DNA of 64,000 nucleotides from Pseudovirgaria hyperparasitica (GCF_010093815.1 NW_022985551.1:1995087-2059086), one strand, 5' to 3'; counted from the first letter of the stretch, positions 10,100-22,043 are shown. Notes: generated from the letters alone by a model not told the origin. A program made the numbers and translations.

Positions 10100-11501
10100 C
10101 TAGATACCCAACCCACCCACATCCACACTCGTCTCCCGCCCCTCCACCATCTCCCCCACCACCTTCCCCGTCCCCAAACACTGCGAAATCCCCCACGCCC
10201 CATGCCCAGCCGCAACAAACACGCCGCCCTGGCCCCCACCCCTTGTCCTCACCCCGCCAAGCCGCCCATCATCCACCCTCCCGACCAACGGCCTCCCCCC
10301 CGCCGCCACAGGCCGGAAACACACCGATTCCCGGATAACACGCAGATCCGACTCCCGGGCTTCCGGGTGTCCGAGGAGCAGTTCGGCGACTTTCTTGAGC
10401 TGGTCGATAGATGCGGGTTGTGGGACGGCGTCGGATGCGCGGTCTGGCAGGGGTAGAGACGAGGAGTTTAGCCCTGCGATGTACAGCTCGCCGGCGCGGC
10501 GGGCGAAGATCTCGGGGGCGAAGCCGGCGGCGGCGTCGTCGGGGGCGAAGAGGGCGTGGCAGGCTTGGGTCCTCCTGCTCTGCGTGGTAGGTGTCCAGCG
10601 CGGGCTCTTGAGGAGGAGGGAGTGGCCGGCTAGGGCACTGATTGGGGGGCTGTAGGTGGATGCTGGGAAGAGGGTTTTGAAGACTGCTGGTGTCCAGGCG
10701 CCGGCTGTGAGGACGAGGCGGGTGCAGGGTATGTTTGACTCGACGCCGTTGATGGCGTCGTGTATGCGGATGGAGGCGAGGGTGTCGTCGCGGGTGTCTT
10801 TGGAGATGGAGATGGCGCGGGCTGGGTGGTGGAGGTGGACGCCGGCGGCTAGGCATTCGTCGAGGAGGAATTTGGAGAGCTGTAATGGGTCGCTTGTGAA
10901 TTCTTTGTTAGTGGAGTCTTTGTGGGGGATGTAGCTTGTAAGGGGCTCATGACCTACACTTGAGCGGTAGTTTCCTTGCTACTTATCACTTCGACGGTGT
11001 CTTCTTGCGACGTCGTCAACCAGGGTGGAAGCTGGTCCTGGCTTTCGCCTGAGATGGACGAGTCTGCCGCTGCAGTATTCGCCCGGCTGGTGCCATCGCG
11101 AAGCCAATCCTCTCCGCTACCATCTACTGCCTCCTCGCTGTCCCTCGATAGGGATGACGTGATGGTGGAGCTGTATCCCCATCTCTCCCTCCCGTTGCTC
11201 TTCTCAGCCAGCTCCCTGTGAAGCTGAAAGGAGAGAGCTCCGAGAGGTGCTACAACAGGAGCAAACCCTGCAGTATTGTCAGCTAGTCACTTGGACACAT
11301 GAGAAGAGGCGGGAAGGGATGGTGCCTACAATCTTTAGCCAGGAAGCCTCCCGCAAATCCAGAAGCACACTTGAACAGCTCCTCCGAAGCCTCCACCAGA
11401 TGTATTGATTGCGCCGCGGTGTTGGTCGATTGCGAAAGGTAGTACGCGGTTGAGCAGCCGATTATGCCGGCACCGATTATCACGGTGTTGTTTTGTGCCA
11501 T
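10100..11501 (-). CDS. FAD-dependent oxidoreductase (DAO family, Tda3-like)
   Basis: Three exons (11330-11501, 10958-11267, 10100-10892) give 424 aa. The N-terminus has the dinucleotide-binding motif VIIGAGIIGCSTAYYL. It is followed by GFAGGFLAKDW, where the Trp codon spans intron 1, and then FAPVVAPLGALSFQLHRELA. The C-terminus contains CFRPVAAGGRPLVGR and the FAD-contacting FVAAGHGAWGISQCLGTG. This is the layout of the DAO superfamily and of the fungal group that includes yeast Tda3 (endosomal sorting). Intron 2 has a CTAAC branch site. A Ser/Asp-rich insertion near residues 95-150 interrupts the fold and is probably a surface loop. The gene diverges from a short-chain dehydrogenase 341 bp away. 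The substrate is unknown. Confidence 0.85.
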
Positions 11502-11842
11502 TGCTATCGGATTACTGGACTTGGATTCTAAACAACTCTACCGTGAGCCGAACGACGGATTGTCCATCGAGTCGACCATAATATAGTCGGCAGTAGCATT
11601 TGAAAATGCACCAACCCTTCGCGACATCCGGGAGTGTACAATCGGCTTGTCGTTCGAGAGCAACGCCTTGATTGCCCCACCAACATCCGGATCCATAGGG
11701 GTGGTCTCTGCCCCTTGTACGTCAGAAAAACGGGTGGGGTTGGCGATACAGACTTCGTTCGGTCTGCCGCGCTTCCCGACAAGATCCTGCACCAGAACGA
11801 GCGATCAGACTTCCAAAGCACCATCAACTGCAGAGACTAACC
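11502..11842. promoter_or_regulatory. Divergent promoter of two redox genes
   Basis: These 341 bp separate the start codons of the FAD oxidoreductase (-) and the dehydrogenase (+). Short ORFs cross it on both strands, but none has a recognisable product. Confidence 0.5.
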
Positions 11843-12782
11843 ATGGCCGCTCAAGGGAAAGTCTTTGTGCTCACAGGCGCATCTCGAGGTACGTAGCCCT
11901 TGCCCTTGCCCCCGCATCGTACGACAATCACGCGACCATGTCGCTACCCTCGTCTGACACGTACTTCAGGCATGGGGTTAGCAATTGCCCATTACCTGCT
12001 GAAACAGAAATGCAACTTGATAGTTGTATCGCGGAGTCTCGAGCCTCTACAGAAGTTGGAATCTGAATATCCCTCTCAGGTCAAGGCTTTAGCAGGAGAT
12101 CTAGCCGACTCTCGCCTTGCAAAGCAAGCTATCGAGGCTGCAACCCGTGAATGGAATCGTTTGGATGGACTTATTGCCAATCACGGAACTTTGGATCCTG
12201 TCAAAAAGATTGCAGATTTAGACATTGAGGAATGGAAAACTGCATTTGATATCAATCTATTCTCTATCATCACATTGGCAAGTGAGCATGAACCCTCGCA
12301 AATAAACTACTAACACATCCAAGGTCAAGGAGGCTCTGCCATCATTGAAGCAGTCCAAGGGAAGCATTATCATAACCTCATCCGGTGCATCTCAAAATGC
12401 CTATACAGGGTGGGGGGCGTATGGGGCAGCGAAAGCGACCCTCAACCATCTTGTTCTTTCTTTGGGTGAAGAGGAACCAGATGTGTTATCAATTGCGGTT
12501 CGACCAGGAACAGTTGATACTGATATGCAAAGAGATATCCGCGAGAAACATCAAAGCACCATGAGCCAGAAGGACTATGAAAAATTTTCAGCTTTGAAGA
12601 CCACTGGAAAGTTACTGAAACCGGAGCAACCGGGTCATGTCATCGCAAAGCTTGCAATTGACGCGCCCAAGGAGCTGAGCGGGAAGTTTCTCAGGTAAGT
12701 ACTGCCATGACACAAACATGGGTGTGACTGATGATATGTACCTAGCTGGAATGCAGAGGATCTGAAAGCATATCAGGGTTGA
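11843..12782 (+). CDS. Short-chain dehydrogenase/reductase (Irc24/sepiapterin reductase-like)
   Basis: Four exons (11843-11888, 11970-12277, 12324-12694, 12746-12782) give 253 aa. Features of the classical SDR family are TGASRGMG (11-18) for cofactor binding, the ANHG equivalent of NNAG, catalytic Ser near 138 in ITSSGAS, and Tyr151/Lys155 in AYGAAKA. RPGTVDTDM follows at the C-terminal side. An Arg after beta-2 (VVSRS) favours NADPH. Overall it resembles yeast YIR035C/YIR036C (Irc24, a benzil reductase). Intron 2 must start with GC (GCAAGT at 12278) to keep the conserved SIITLVKEALPSL frame; it has a CTAAC branch site and ends in AAG. The start ATG lies in a good context (ACCATGG). The true substrate is not known. 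Confidence 0.9.
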
Positions 12783-14017
12783 GTAGACTGTAGAGCGCGA
12801 GGCGACGACGACTGTGTGACTGATCAGTAAAGTGTTATTGAGGAATCAGATGCAAGGACGGTGGAGGGAGGTGCAGTCAGTCGAAAGATGAAAAGTAGGA
12901 TATCATTGAAGCAGCATCAGGCCGAGGCCTTCAGTTTTAGCATGGAATGATTAGGATCATCATCACAAGGATTTGGGAGAGAATGTGATGCTTACGTTAT
13001 CAAATACCGATCCAGGCCAATATAGACCGAGTAGTTGTTGGAGATATTGTCTTCATGGTGTTAGCAGTGGTCACGACAGGTAAGTTTGACAGTATGATCG
13101 TCGAGGTACTTTTCAGGTAATCGAACCATTTTTATTCGTCATTGTATGTCCGAATTTGATAGTACATGTTTTGTTCATCATAGAGGGGCGCCGTGCATGA
13201 TAGTGTGAAACATACCTTCAGAATCCATACGAGCTTTTCAACGGTCGCCCATGGTCATGTATCATGTACAAGCGTGTACGGTAAGCACGAAGAGGCAAAC
13301 ATCATGATGGGAGTAGAATTACGGCTGCATCCGAACAGACAAAGGCAGAGTGACGTTTCTGTAAACCCTACACTTTTCATTCTATTAGCAATGTCCAAGA
13401 AGGTCGATATGAATGAATGGGTCAAGTTGGGGTTTCTCAGCCAGTCTTTTGGCTAGACGTGTAATCACCATGGTTATTTTAAGATAGGGGCGACACGAAT
13501 GATCATCATTGAAGGGAAGGAGAAATTGCGAGGGAGCTGTGACTTACAAGAAAGCGGTATGTGAATGTGACCGCGCGTGTAAACGACGGTCACATAGTCC
13601 AGCGGTCTTTCGTGTTCCAAGTTAAGCAGGTACTATTAAGGAGCAGAATTTGCATATGACGATATGAACATGTGCGGGCTTGACGATGTGGCTGCATTCG
13701 CGCCTGATGTCGTTGATGGAATGCGAAGAGTGTGGAAACGGAAAAATGAAATTTAAAAGCTGTCAGAGAATGCGCACGGCCCAGCCTCAGTAGTGCCCGG
13801 TGCCCGGAGGCGGGCGGTGAAGGAAGAAAGGCCGACAACCCCTGCCTGGTCGCGTCGTCTGTTGCTGTCGTAGTGCTAAAAGCTCAAGTTCAAATACTGC
13901 CACCCTCCCTCCCACCAGCACCGAAATGTCTGTCCTCAAAAGTCGAAGATCAACCTATCAGCATAGCACACATAAGCTTGAATACAGGGTCTCCTGACAT
14001 AGTAACCGTCTTTCAGG
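12783..14017. other. Intergenic region, no gene seen
   Basis: About 1.2 kb of mixed composition. The longest frame (13193-13456, +) has no protein-like features. The DR1 promoter must lie in the last few hundred bases. Confidence 0.5.
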
Positions 14018-14708
14018 ATGTCTGACCGAGAATTTGGTGGTAAGTCCTATTTGCGACGACTTTTGCGCAGCCTGCTAGTCCGTCAACTCGTTCTGCGCAA
14101 ATCGCTGATGTGAGACAGGCAACGATGAGCTATCCCTTCCAAAAGGTATTCCACTCCATTTCATGAAACCGATCCTACTTGGCTATACAGTTCGAATTCA
14201 TCTTGCGCTGTTTCTCGAGCATTGCATTTCCCTAGCTTTGGGAACATTGACCTGTGTTGGGCTGACATTGTGATTAGCAACCGTACAGAAGATCATAACA
14301 GAGATTCTCAATAAAGACTCGGGAACTGCCTTTGCGAAAGATACCCGCGATGTTCTTATCGAGTGCTGCGTCGAGTTCATCACTCTGATCTCATCCGAAG
14401 CCAACGAGATAGCAGAGAAGGAGGCGAAGAAGACCATTGCATGCGAACATGTAACGAAAGCATTAGAAGAACTGGGATTCTCCGACTACGTCAGCCACAT
14501 CCTAGATGTATCCAAGGATTTCAAGGCTGCGCAGGTGGTGAGTTTATCGCTACGATGGATGTGATGATACTGACGACCGAGCCAGAACCGCGAAAAGAAG
14601 CAGAGTAAGATAGAACAGAGCGGTTTGACTGAGGAAGAATTGATACGGCAGCAAGAAGAGTTGTTTGCCTCCGCCACGTCCAAGTTTACAGGGCCTGGTG
14701 AGGAATGA
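14018..14708 (+). CDS. NCB2: NC2-beta / DR1 transcription repressor subunit
   Basis: Four exons (14018-14039, 14119-14145, 14278-14537, 14586-14708) give 143 aa. The histone fold contains LISSEANEIAEKEAKKTIA and HVTKALEELGF, nearly the same as human DR1 (LISSEANEIC...KKTISPEHVIQALESLGF). The tail has EEELIRQQEELFA, the conserved helix after the fold. NC2-beta pairs with NC2-alpha (DRAP1/Bur6) and binds TBP on the promoter, blocking TFIIA and TFIIB. The start codon begins a 7-residue exon followed by a 9-residue exon, both needed to reach NDELSLPKA, the counterpart of human NDDDLTIPRA. The third donor is either CAG|GTGGTG or GTG|GTGAGT; I chose the second, which adds one Val. Confidence 0.93.
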
Positions 14709-15220
14709 AGTCGTGCTCGAGAGTCGAATATAGGAGACTGGCGTTTTCGGAATGCACAATGCATCTAGTGGAGTTCAGGCGTCAGTGCGAGGGTTATACA
14801 CAAAGTGATATGGGCTTGTCAATATTGTCGTAGGGGTAGAGCGATTTCGCGCTCGGACTGAATACCGCATACACGGGCAGACGGAGCAAGGCGAATGACC
14901 GCCGCATAAAGGCGGCCGACAGCGTGAGACGATATTTATTAACTCAACGCTGTGAATAAATCAATGTTGTGAAGGAGATCAGGATGGAATGTTGTGCTAC
15001 ACTGGTACCTTAAGGAAGGTATCCAAATGTAAATGTTTCTAAATGACGTGGGGCTCCCGCCCAGCCAGCACCTGCCCGCACTCTACCAGGCATCATTCAC
15101 ATGGTTCGCGCTTCGACAAAGGCAAGCTTTCAACATCCACGCTCCGTATCGCTCAAGTCTCCTGTTCTGCCTTATACAAATCACGGCGCTCCGCTCTGAT
15201 CAGCACAGAATCAGCCCAAG
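14709..15220. other. Intergenic region DR1 to DID2
   Basis: No gene is visible. The last 150 bp before the DID2 start are CT-rich on the + strand, as in a fungal 5' leader. Confidence 0.5.
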
Positions 15221-15991
15221 ATGTCTGGTCTCGAAAAGGCCTTGTTCAACCTCAAGGTATGCTGCGCATCTTCCAAAGATACACCATAGGCACCTGCAGC
15301 TGACCTGGCTTCTAGTTTACGGCGAAGCAACTGAACAGACAAGCAGCGAAAGCCGGGAAAGACGAACAGTCTGAGAAGACCAGACTGGAAAAGGTTTCGC
15401 CTTGACGAACCAGCCCACCAGATCCTCTACTGACTTGGTCTTCGTACAGGCTATGAAACAAGGAAACAATGATATTGCCCGGATATATGCCCAGAACGCT
15501 ATTCGGAAACAAAACGAGAAGTTGAATCTGCTACGCCTAGCATCTCGAATCGACGCAGTCAGCAGCAGAGTCCAGACAGCCGTGACAATGCGCCAGGTGA
15601 CCGGCAGCATGGCAAATGTTGTGAAGGGTATGGACGTGGCTATGAAGCAAATGGATCTCGAAAAGGTGGGAAGCATCAAGATGACTGCAAGAAGGCTTTG
15701 AAGATGTAGGGACTGACACGGCTATAGATATCGGCAGTCATGGACAAGTTTGAGACACAGTTCGAGGACCTGGACGTCGCGACCGGATACTACGAAAACG
15801 CTACATCATCGGCGACAGCAGTTGGGACACCGCAAGAAGATGTCGATAAACTCATGGCACAGACTGCAGACAAGGCTGGGGTGGAGCTGCATCAAGAACT
15901 AGAGGAGGCTACCCCAGCGAAGACCAAGATTGGTCCTACCGAACAAGAAGAGGATGGGCTGAACGAGAGGCTGCGAGCCCTCCGGAATTAA
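15221..15991 (+). CDS. DID2: ESCRT-III subunit Did2/Vps46 (CHMP1)
   Basis: Four exons (15221-15256, 15316-15393, 15450-15665, 15728-15991) give 197 aa. [20 protein letters not shown] opens the protein. The basic helix alpha-1/alpha-2 core follows, with [40 protein letters not shown] and [17 protein letters not shown]. These match human CHMP1 segment by segment. The C-terminus [10 protein letters not shown] is a MIM1 motif that binds the MIT domain of Vps4. Did2 recruits and activates Vps4 during multivesicular-body sorting at the endosome. The length is usual for the family (about 200 aa). All introns are 54-62 bp and standard. Confidence 0.96.
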
Positions 15992-17437
15992 GAGGGTTGG
16001 AATACAATGACTTGGGTGTTTAGGGAGTTTCCGGATTAGGCCGATCTCAAGAGGAGCACTCATCATATCAGATATTATACGACGAAACCAGCATGCCCTC
16101 TGGTTTCAACATTGCATGCATTCATAGACAAAGCTGCTCTGCTGGTATATCTCATCGAGTGTGACTGCTACGACTGCAACTTTTTGGAATGTTGGAGAAG
16201 CTGTACTCAGTGCAGCACTGTAGTGGAGGATACTAAATCGATAACGCTAATATATCGAAATATGTCCGGGTGCCGGCCCAAACTCATATCGAAAGCTTAA
16301 TTAAGGTAGCCAATTCATAGTGCCTTCCGGATGATTCTTTGTTCTTATCCCTGTCAACTTCATATGTGTGCCTCTCTGAATGGTAAGCGCATTAGATCAT
16401 GACAAGCATCGTACCGTTGAATGTTGTACAACCTTGCTATCAGACGATCGCGTCATAGGAACATTGACATCGGTTAACAAACCACGGATGCGGACCACCA
16501 TCACTCGCACTACGTACTACAAGGTGTGTTAAGAACCGGGCTCTAATACTTTCGACAGATATCTCCACAGGAACTGGCTCGCGTGACGAATGGTAGACAG
16601 ATATTGATTGGCTGAATCGTCACTCGCCACAGCCTGCGCCACAGGTCATCGGTAAACAGAGCCTCCGTTGATAGCGAGGGTGAGCTAGTCATGCATCTAG
16701 ATTCGTGCATGACTGTGTGAGTCCTGCTAGATCATATCAATATGCTATCTATCCGACATCAGTAGCTCGTGGTGGTGACGATGGTTGATAAGCGCCTTTG
16801 CGTAAGAGATCGAAGCATTGAAACGGTATGTAGATGTAGAGAATGCCATCTAATTATCTGTAGACGTAGAAAGCGATCATGAATTTGGGGGGAGGGGACA
16901 TGGGGAAGTTGCTGTGTGGGTGAGGCGCGACCCTAGCTAATTAGCTAGCTACTCAGGGGAGGCGTGGGCGTAACAACGTAAGGTATCTCTTGTTGTCTGG
17001 GTCTCTCAACCTCAATCGTCACACGCTTATTAGCCTTCACGCAATTCAACTTTCTATCAATGTTTCCTTTTTGTTTGCACACCTTCGTCACAAGCTGCAT
17101 GCGCTCTTCCACCGGCATATTAGACAAATATTTGTTTCGGCACTGTGCGCCCACGTGTCGCACAGGAAACCAATTCAAAGTCCTGACATGCGTGAGTTGA
17201 CGTCGCTCTCTCTATTCGTGCTGCAGCCGGAGCTTCCAAGGATCCGCATGCTTGAAAGTTGGCTGCATCCTGACCAAGTGGGGCACATGGCTGCTTCTTC
17301 GGGAGCAGCGAGCTTCGTCGCCGACAGATGGACGGATCGTCAAGATCAAATAAAGCCGCCTCACCCACTTCGTCATACCCTCTCCCTCTCTCTCCTACAC
17401 CTTTCAACACACGCCCTTTGTGCTTATTACACCATCG
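15992..17437. other. Intergenic region before the Ca2+/H+ exchanger
   Basis: 1.4 kb without a supportable gene. The 60 bp before the exchanger start are CT-rich (CCCTCTCCCTCTCTCTCC), as expected of a fungal leader. A minus-strand frame (16945-17178) is open but has no recognisable features. Confidence 0.5.
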
Positions 17438-20045
17438 ATGGGAGAAGCTTCTGACGATCCGAGTTTATTAGACAGAATAAACCCATGGGCAAAGTCGAAT
17501 GTCAAGAGTCGCTCAAAGGCCGCTGAGAAGTCCGTCTTGCCGCTGACCAACCAATCCTCCTCCTCCACCAATGCTTCGTCTTCCTCCGCAGCACCACCTG
17601 GATCCGCAACACACAATCGGCTTCCGAGTCACCATGCCGATTTCATTAGCGGCAGCAAGGCAACCAGAAACAATGTTGCAGACGATACATCCTCGAACTC
17701 GCCGCCACCTGCCCCTCCGCCCGTCAATACGCAGGCTTCGGGAGCGTCATCTACCTCCTTAGACAATGAGAAGTTGCAGGAGGACCAGAAGCCCGGTTGG
17801 GCCTCTCGTCTTCATGCTGGTTCCAAACGATTTATCATTCATACTAAGGATGCCATAACATACAGTTGGATCAATGTCCTACTCATATTCGTTCCCGTTG
17901 GCATTGCCTGTAAAGCTGCCGGGCTGAGCCCGAGTATCATTTTTGCTATGAACGCCATAGCTATCATTCCACTGGCTGGTCTACTTAGTCATGCTACTGA
18001 AAGTGTTGCCAGTCGCTTGGGCGACACCCTAGGTGCTCTTCTTAACGTATCATTTGGTAATGCTGTCGAGCTTATCATATTCATCATTGCATTGGTTAAG
18101 AATGAAATCCGCATTGTGCAAGCTTCACTGCTTGGATCAATCCTTGCAAACCTGCTGCTGATTCTTGGAATGGCTTTCCTATTTGGTGGCCTTCGCTTCC
18201 GAGAACAGGTCCGTACTCAAGTACTCTTAGATCGGCTTAAAATCCTAACTCTACGGTAGATATACAACAGCACCGTCACGCAGATGAGCGCTTGTATGCT
18301 CAGCCTGAGCGTTGTTAGTCTTCTATTACCAGTAAGCACATCGTGCCATGAAGCCTTTACTGGAGAATGCTAATGTCGTGGTACAGACTGCTTTCCATGC
18401 GTCTTTCTCAGACAATGCCAACGCTGACAGAACTACACTCAAGATCAGTCGTGGTACTAGTGTAGTTCTACTACTGGTCTACATTCTTTATCTTCTCTTC
18501 CAGCTGAAGTCTCACGCGTATCTGTACGAGAGTACCCCACAGTCTGTCATCGACTTGGAATCACATCCTGGTGTTTTGCATGATATGCTCAACTCTAGCT
18601 CGTCAAGCTCATCAGATACCTCGAGCTCAAGCGACACTGATAGCTCAAGCGGCTCTCACAAGACTACCAAGCGAATTAAGAGGATGATGAGGCGTAAGCG
18701 TAGAAAGTCGAGCGCTAGCTCGAAAGAAACAACGTCGACACCATCGACCACCATCAATTCTCCTTCGCCTGAGGTCCAGTCGAGTCTAGCTTACTTCGAC
18801 ACACAGCGGAACATGTCCGTATCATCGAACCCTGAGGCCAAGTCTCGTCGCATCTCGATGTCCAATGCGGTTATGAGCGGCGACGAAGCTGATATGGAGA
18901 CCGAACCTAGGATGCCCAGAACAAACTCAGAAGGCACTACGATCCGAGATTTCCAGCCTGAAGGAGTAGTGTCTCCTTCTAAAAGCCCCGAGAGATCCAA
19001 AAGTAAGAAACAGAAGAAGAAGGAGAAGAAGCATCACAAAGGTAAGAATACGACTTATACCGATGATGTACCCGAACCCCCGAAACACCAAGAATCTTTT
19101 AGCGGCCTGGCTAATATCTCCACGACTACATCGCCCACAGATGTAGACATTGTTGGACCGAGAGTAGGCTTCGCAGATGAAACCCTCGAAGACTCGATGA
19201 ATACTCCTGCGAACCAAGCTCGCCGCCCATTCAATATTCGTCAATTTTCTACTCGGCAAGGAACGCTTAGACCAAGTATGCCCACTTTACTCTCGAACAA
19301 CGTTTTTGTTATGCCACCTCCTGAGAACCCTCAACCTTCTATTGGTGCACCGATGATCCCACGGGTCGCGCACCACCGCCTTCGCAAGACTACATCTCTT
19401 CCGGATCGCCTGAACAGACAAGCGTCTCAGGCATCGCAGATTAGACCTTCTGGTCTCCCAGGAACCGGTATACCACTTGTGAAAGACGAGGAGAAGCCCC
19501 AAATGTCCAGAACTGCTGCGGTCATGCTACTATTGTTCTCTACTGGTCTCGTCGCAGTTTGCGCTGAATTTTTGGTTGACGCAATTCCTCAATTGACTGA
19601 GTCTGGTGGTTCCGGTGTGAGCGAAGCATTTATTGGTCTCATCATCCTTCCCATCGTTGGTAATGCGGCTGAGCATGTCACTGCTGTTACAGTAGCAGCG
19701 AAGAACAAAATGGACCTGGCTATTGGTGTTGCAGTCGGTAGTAGCATCCAGATCGCCATCTTCGTCACCCCTCTTGTCGTCATTCTCGGATGGTGCATGA
19801 ACAAGGACATGACCTTGTACTTCACTCTGTTTGAGACCATTTCACTGTTTGCTTCAGTTTTCGTGGTCAACTTCTTGGTCTTAGATGGAAGGAGCAACTA
19901 CCTTGAAGGCGCGCTCTTGATCGCAGCTTATGTGATCATTGCTGTTGCTGCTTTTTTCTACCCTGACGAAGAGTCTCAGAGTTCTGTTGGCGGCAACCCC
20001 GATAACGGATCTCCACAACTACTGAAAATGCTTCTTCGTCTCTAG
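17438..20045 (+). CDS. VCX1: Vacuolar Ca2+/H+ exchanger (CAX/VCX1 family), with large central loop
   Basis: Three exons (17438-18208, 18260-18331, 18387-20045) give 833 aa. I chose the ATG at 17438 (MGEASDDP); the open frame upstream has only a GTG. Residues 1-130 are Ser/Pro-rich cytosol. Membrane segments begin near 145. The two inverted cation-binding repeats are clear: GNAVELIIFIIALVKNEI near residue 207 and GNAAEHVTAVTVAAKNKMDL near 706. SLLLPTAFHASF, a family hallmark, is formed across intron 2. Between the halves, about residues 335-650, is a very long hydrophilic loop with poly-Ser and Lys/Arg clusters; yeast Vcx1 (411 aa) has only a short acidic loop. The protein should load Ca2+ into the vacuole using the proton gradient, and the loop is the likely regulatory site. 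Confidence 0.93.
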
Positions 20046-20815
20046 GGCGTAGACATGGTATTAAAGGGCCAAATAATACAGGGCCAGGTCAGATGGGATC
20101 GGATGAGCGAATACGTATAGGAGCGCATGTTTCATATTCACTTGAGTCTTGAATATTACCTCAATGCAATGGTGCGAATTGCGAGAAAAAGGAACACGAG
20201 CGTAGAAGCAGTTTTCCGCGTCTCAGACAGACAGACTTAATTCTATCTTCAAGTACGGTATTGGCATTCGCGTACCTGCTCCCTTTTCACCATACTTCAT
20301 GTTCTTAGATCTAAAATGTATATGCATGTGAATTCCCATTGATCCCCTACGCCACAACGGCTCGTTCCGCTCATCCGAGTACGGCGGCGGGCGCTAGAGT
20401 ACACTGACAGCAAGCCGCAAGCACGGTCTTCACCGATGTGACCGACAAGCGAGAATGTGGAGATATATCCCCCAGCCAAACATGAATGGCAACGATAGTG
20501 ACAAATAGGTCTAACCGACCGGTTGCAAAAAACATCATCTCAATACTGTCAAAGTCTGACAAGAGGCTAATACGAAGTAGCTATACGAGAATGCATGCCG
20601 CCGAAACATTTTGTGGTAGTATTGACTAGACATCGGAAGTCCCGCAGAAAGAGAACAAAAGAAGCAACTATTTGCCTGACAATATGTAGATAGATGCGCG
20701 CCGGAGCTATACAAGGATACATCTCAGGGAGCATCGAGTAATACGCTGTTCAGAAAGAAAAGGGGTTGGAATACAATAACTGTATGTCTCGTGCCCCATA
20801 CATGACTTTTTCACT
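20046..20815. other. Intergenic region between convergent genes
   Basis: This is the 3' space between the exchanger (+) and SFH5 (-). I see no gene. Confidence 0.5.
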
Positions 20816-22043
20816 TCACTCGGTCGTAACCGCAACCTCTGTCTTGTCATCCATCTTTGGACCTGTGCCAGCTTCCTCGAGGCTCTTGCCCTTACCGCCG
20901 TACTGCTCCGGTACATCTGGACCTAATTCCGACACTAGCGTGCTACCGGAGCTCAGAACGGTGAATTTGCGCACGGTCTCCTTGCTCAGAAGCATCTTGG
21001 CGGCCGTGAACATCCAGCCCATGACTGCAGGCACGTTGATGAAGAACTTGCGTGATAGTGTCTCCGGGTAGTATGCGGAGAAGGTGTCAACGGTGGCCTT
21101 GACGGCGGCTTTGACAAGAGGGTCTTGGCGCAGGAAAGACACGGACATGTAGTCGTGCACCTGGTATGCTTGGTATGGGTCGCGGCCGGTATTCCAGTCG
21201 GGTATCGGAGTGGTGGCGGTTGATAGAGAGAGTTTCTGGAGAGAGAGCTCCATGAGGCTAACGCGCCAGCGAATGAATCTGGATAGAAGTGTTAGTTTAT
21301 CCGGTTCAATGGGCGGAGAAGGGCAACGATTTGTACTCGTCAAGTACGCCGAAGGTCTTTTTGTTGTCCTTGACCGCGCCGTAGAGGTTGAAGGTCACGA
21401 CTGCCTTGCCATCTTCGGGAACATCACTCAGGTCGAGAATATAGCCCAAGCCGCCGAACTTGCTCTTGTCGAAAACCTCTTCAATTGTCTTGAGAGGTTG
21501 AAACTCTTTGCGCCACTTTAGGGTCTTGAGAAGCTGATCCTTCGCCTTGGAGAGATCATTCTGGTTTGCACGAAGGAACTTCTGGAGGATGAGCTTCGTT
21601 TGGAAGCTGTTGTCAGACGCGAGGTGGACGCCCCAGACTTCATTGTAGTCGGCCTCTTTGACGAGAGTGGGCAGTTCAACGACGAATTTTGAGAGCGGGT
21701 GTTCGGCGGTGAGGGTTGGCCAGCCGTCGTGGGAGTCTGCAGCACCTGCGTCTGCATCTGTCTTATTCTCCTTGTCTTCAGGACCAGAAGTCAACGGCAG
21801 TGCAGCACCAGGCTCCACTTTGGTAGGTTCACCCTCTGGCTCTTTCGTTGCCTCAGATGAGGTTAGAGGAAGGGCGTTCACGGCACCTTCGGTCTTCTGC
21901 TCGACCGGGGCTTCTTCCGGCTCTTGCGTGAGTGGGAGAACGGCACCTCCAGAGGGCTCGGTCTTCTGGGGAGCTTCGTCGGGCTTGTTCGTAGCGTCTG
22001 GGGATGTGAGAGGAACAACCTCTGTAGGCTTTGCGTCCGCCAT
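20816..22043 (-). CDS. SFH5: Sec14-like phosphatidylinositol transfer protein Sfh5
   Basis: Two exons (21337-22043, 20816-21278) give 389 aa; intron 1 has a CTAAC branch site. Residues 1-115 are an acidic, Pro-rich tail with four imperfect copies of a PLTS-centred repeat. A CRAL-TRIO N-terminal segment follows (LILQKFLRANQNDLSKAKDQ, LLKTLKWRKEF), then the lipid-binding lobe (VVTFNLYGAVKD, FINVPAVMGWMFTAAKMLLS, KFTVLSSGSTLVSELG). This matches the yeast Sfh5 group, which moves phosphatidylinositol or haem at endoplasmic reticulum contact sites. An in-frame ATG nine codons upstream is possible, but I prefer MADAKPTE. The gene diverges from NDUFAF7 over about 400 bp. Confidence 0.92.
21780..22040 (-). 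repeat. Protein-level PLTS repeats in SFH5
   Basis: Four copies of a roughly 25-residue acidic unit centred on VVPLTS, AVLPLTQ, NALPLTS and AALPLTS, each followed by a Glu/Lys/Pro-rich spacer. DNA identity between copies is only partial. Confidence 0.75.

Noticed and set aside
11538-11792. 84-aa minus-strand ORF in the divergent promoter of the two redox genes
   Set aside because: It is open and has a plausible composition, but no family or splice context supports it and it fills a shared promoter.
13120-13140. tRNA B-box-like GGTTCGATTAC on the minus strand
   Set aside because: No A box, acceptor stem or terminator at the right distance.
16945-17410. Minus-strand ORFs opposite the exchanger promoter
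   Set aside because: No recognisable domains; they overlap the CT-rich leader of the exchanger, which makes long purine-rich frames likely by chance.
17420-17437. Upstream extension of the Ca2+/H+ exchanger (LITPS)
   Set aside because: The first codon would be GTG; the ATG at 17438 is in a better place and context.
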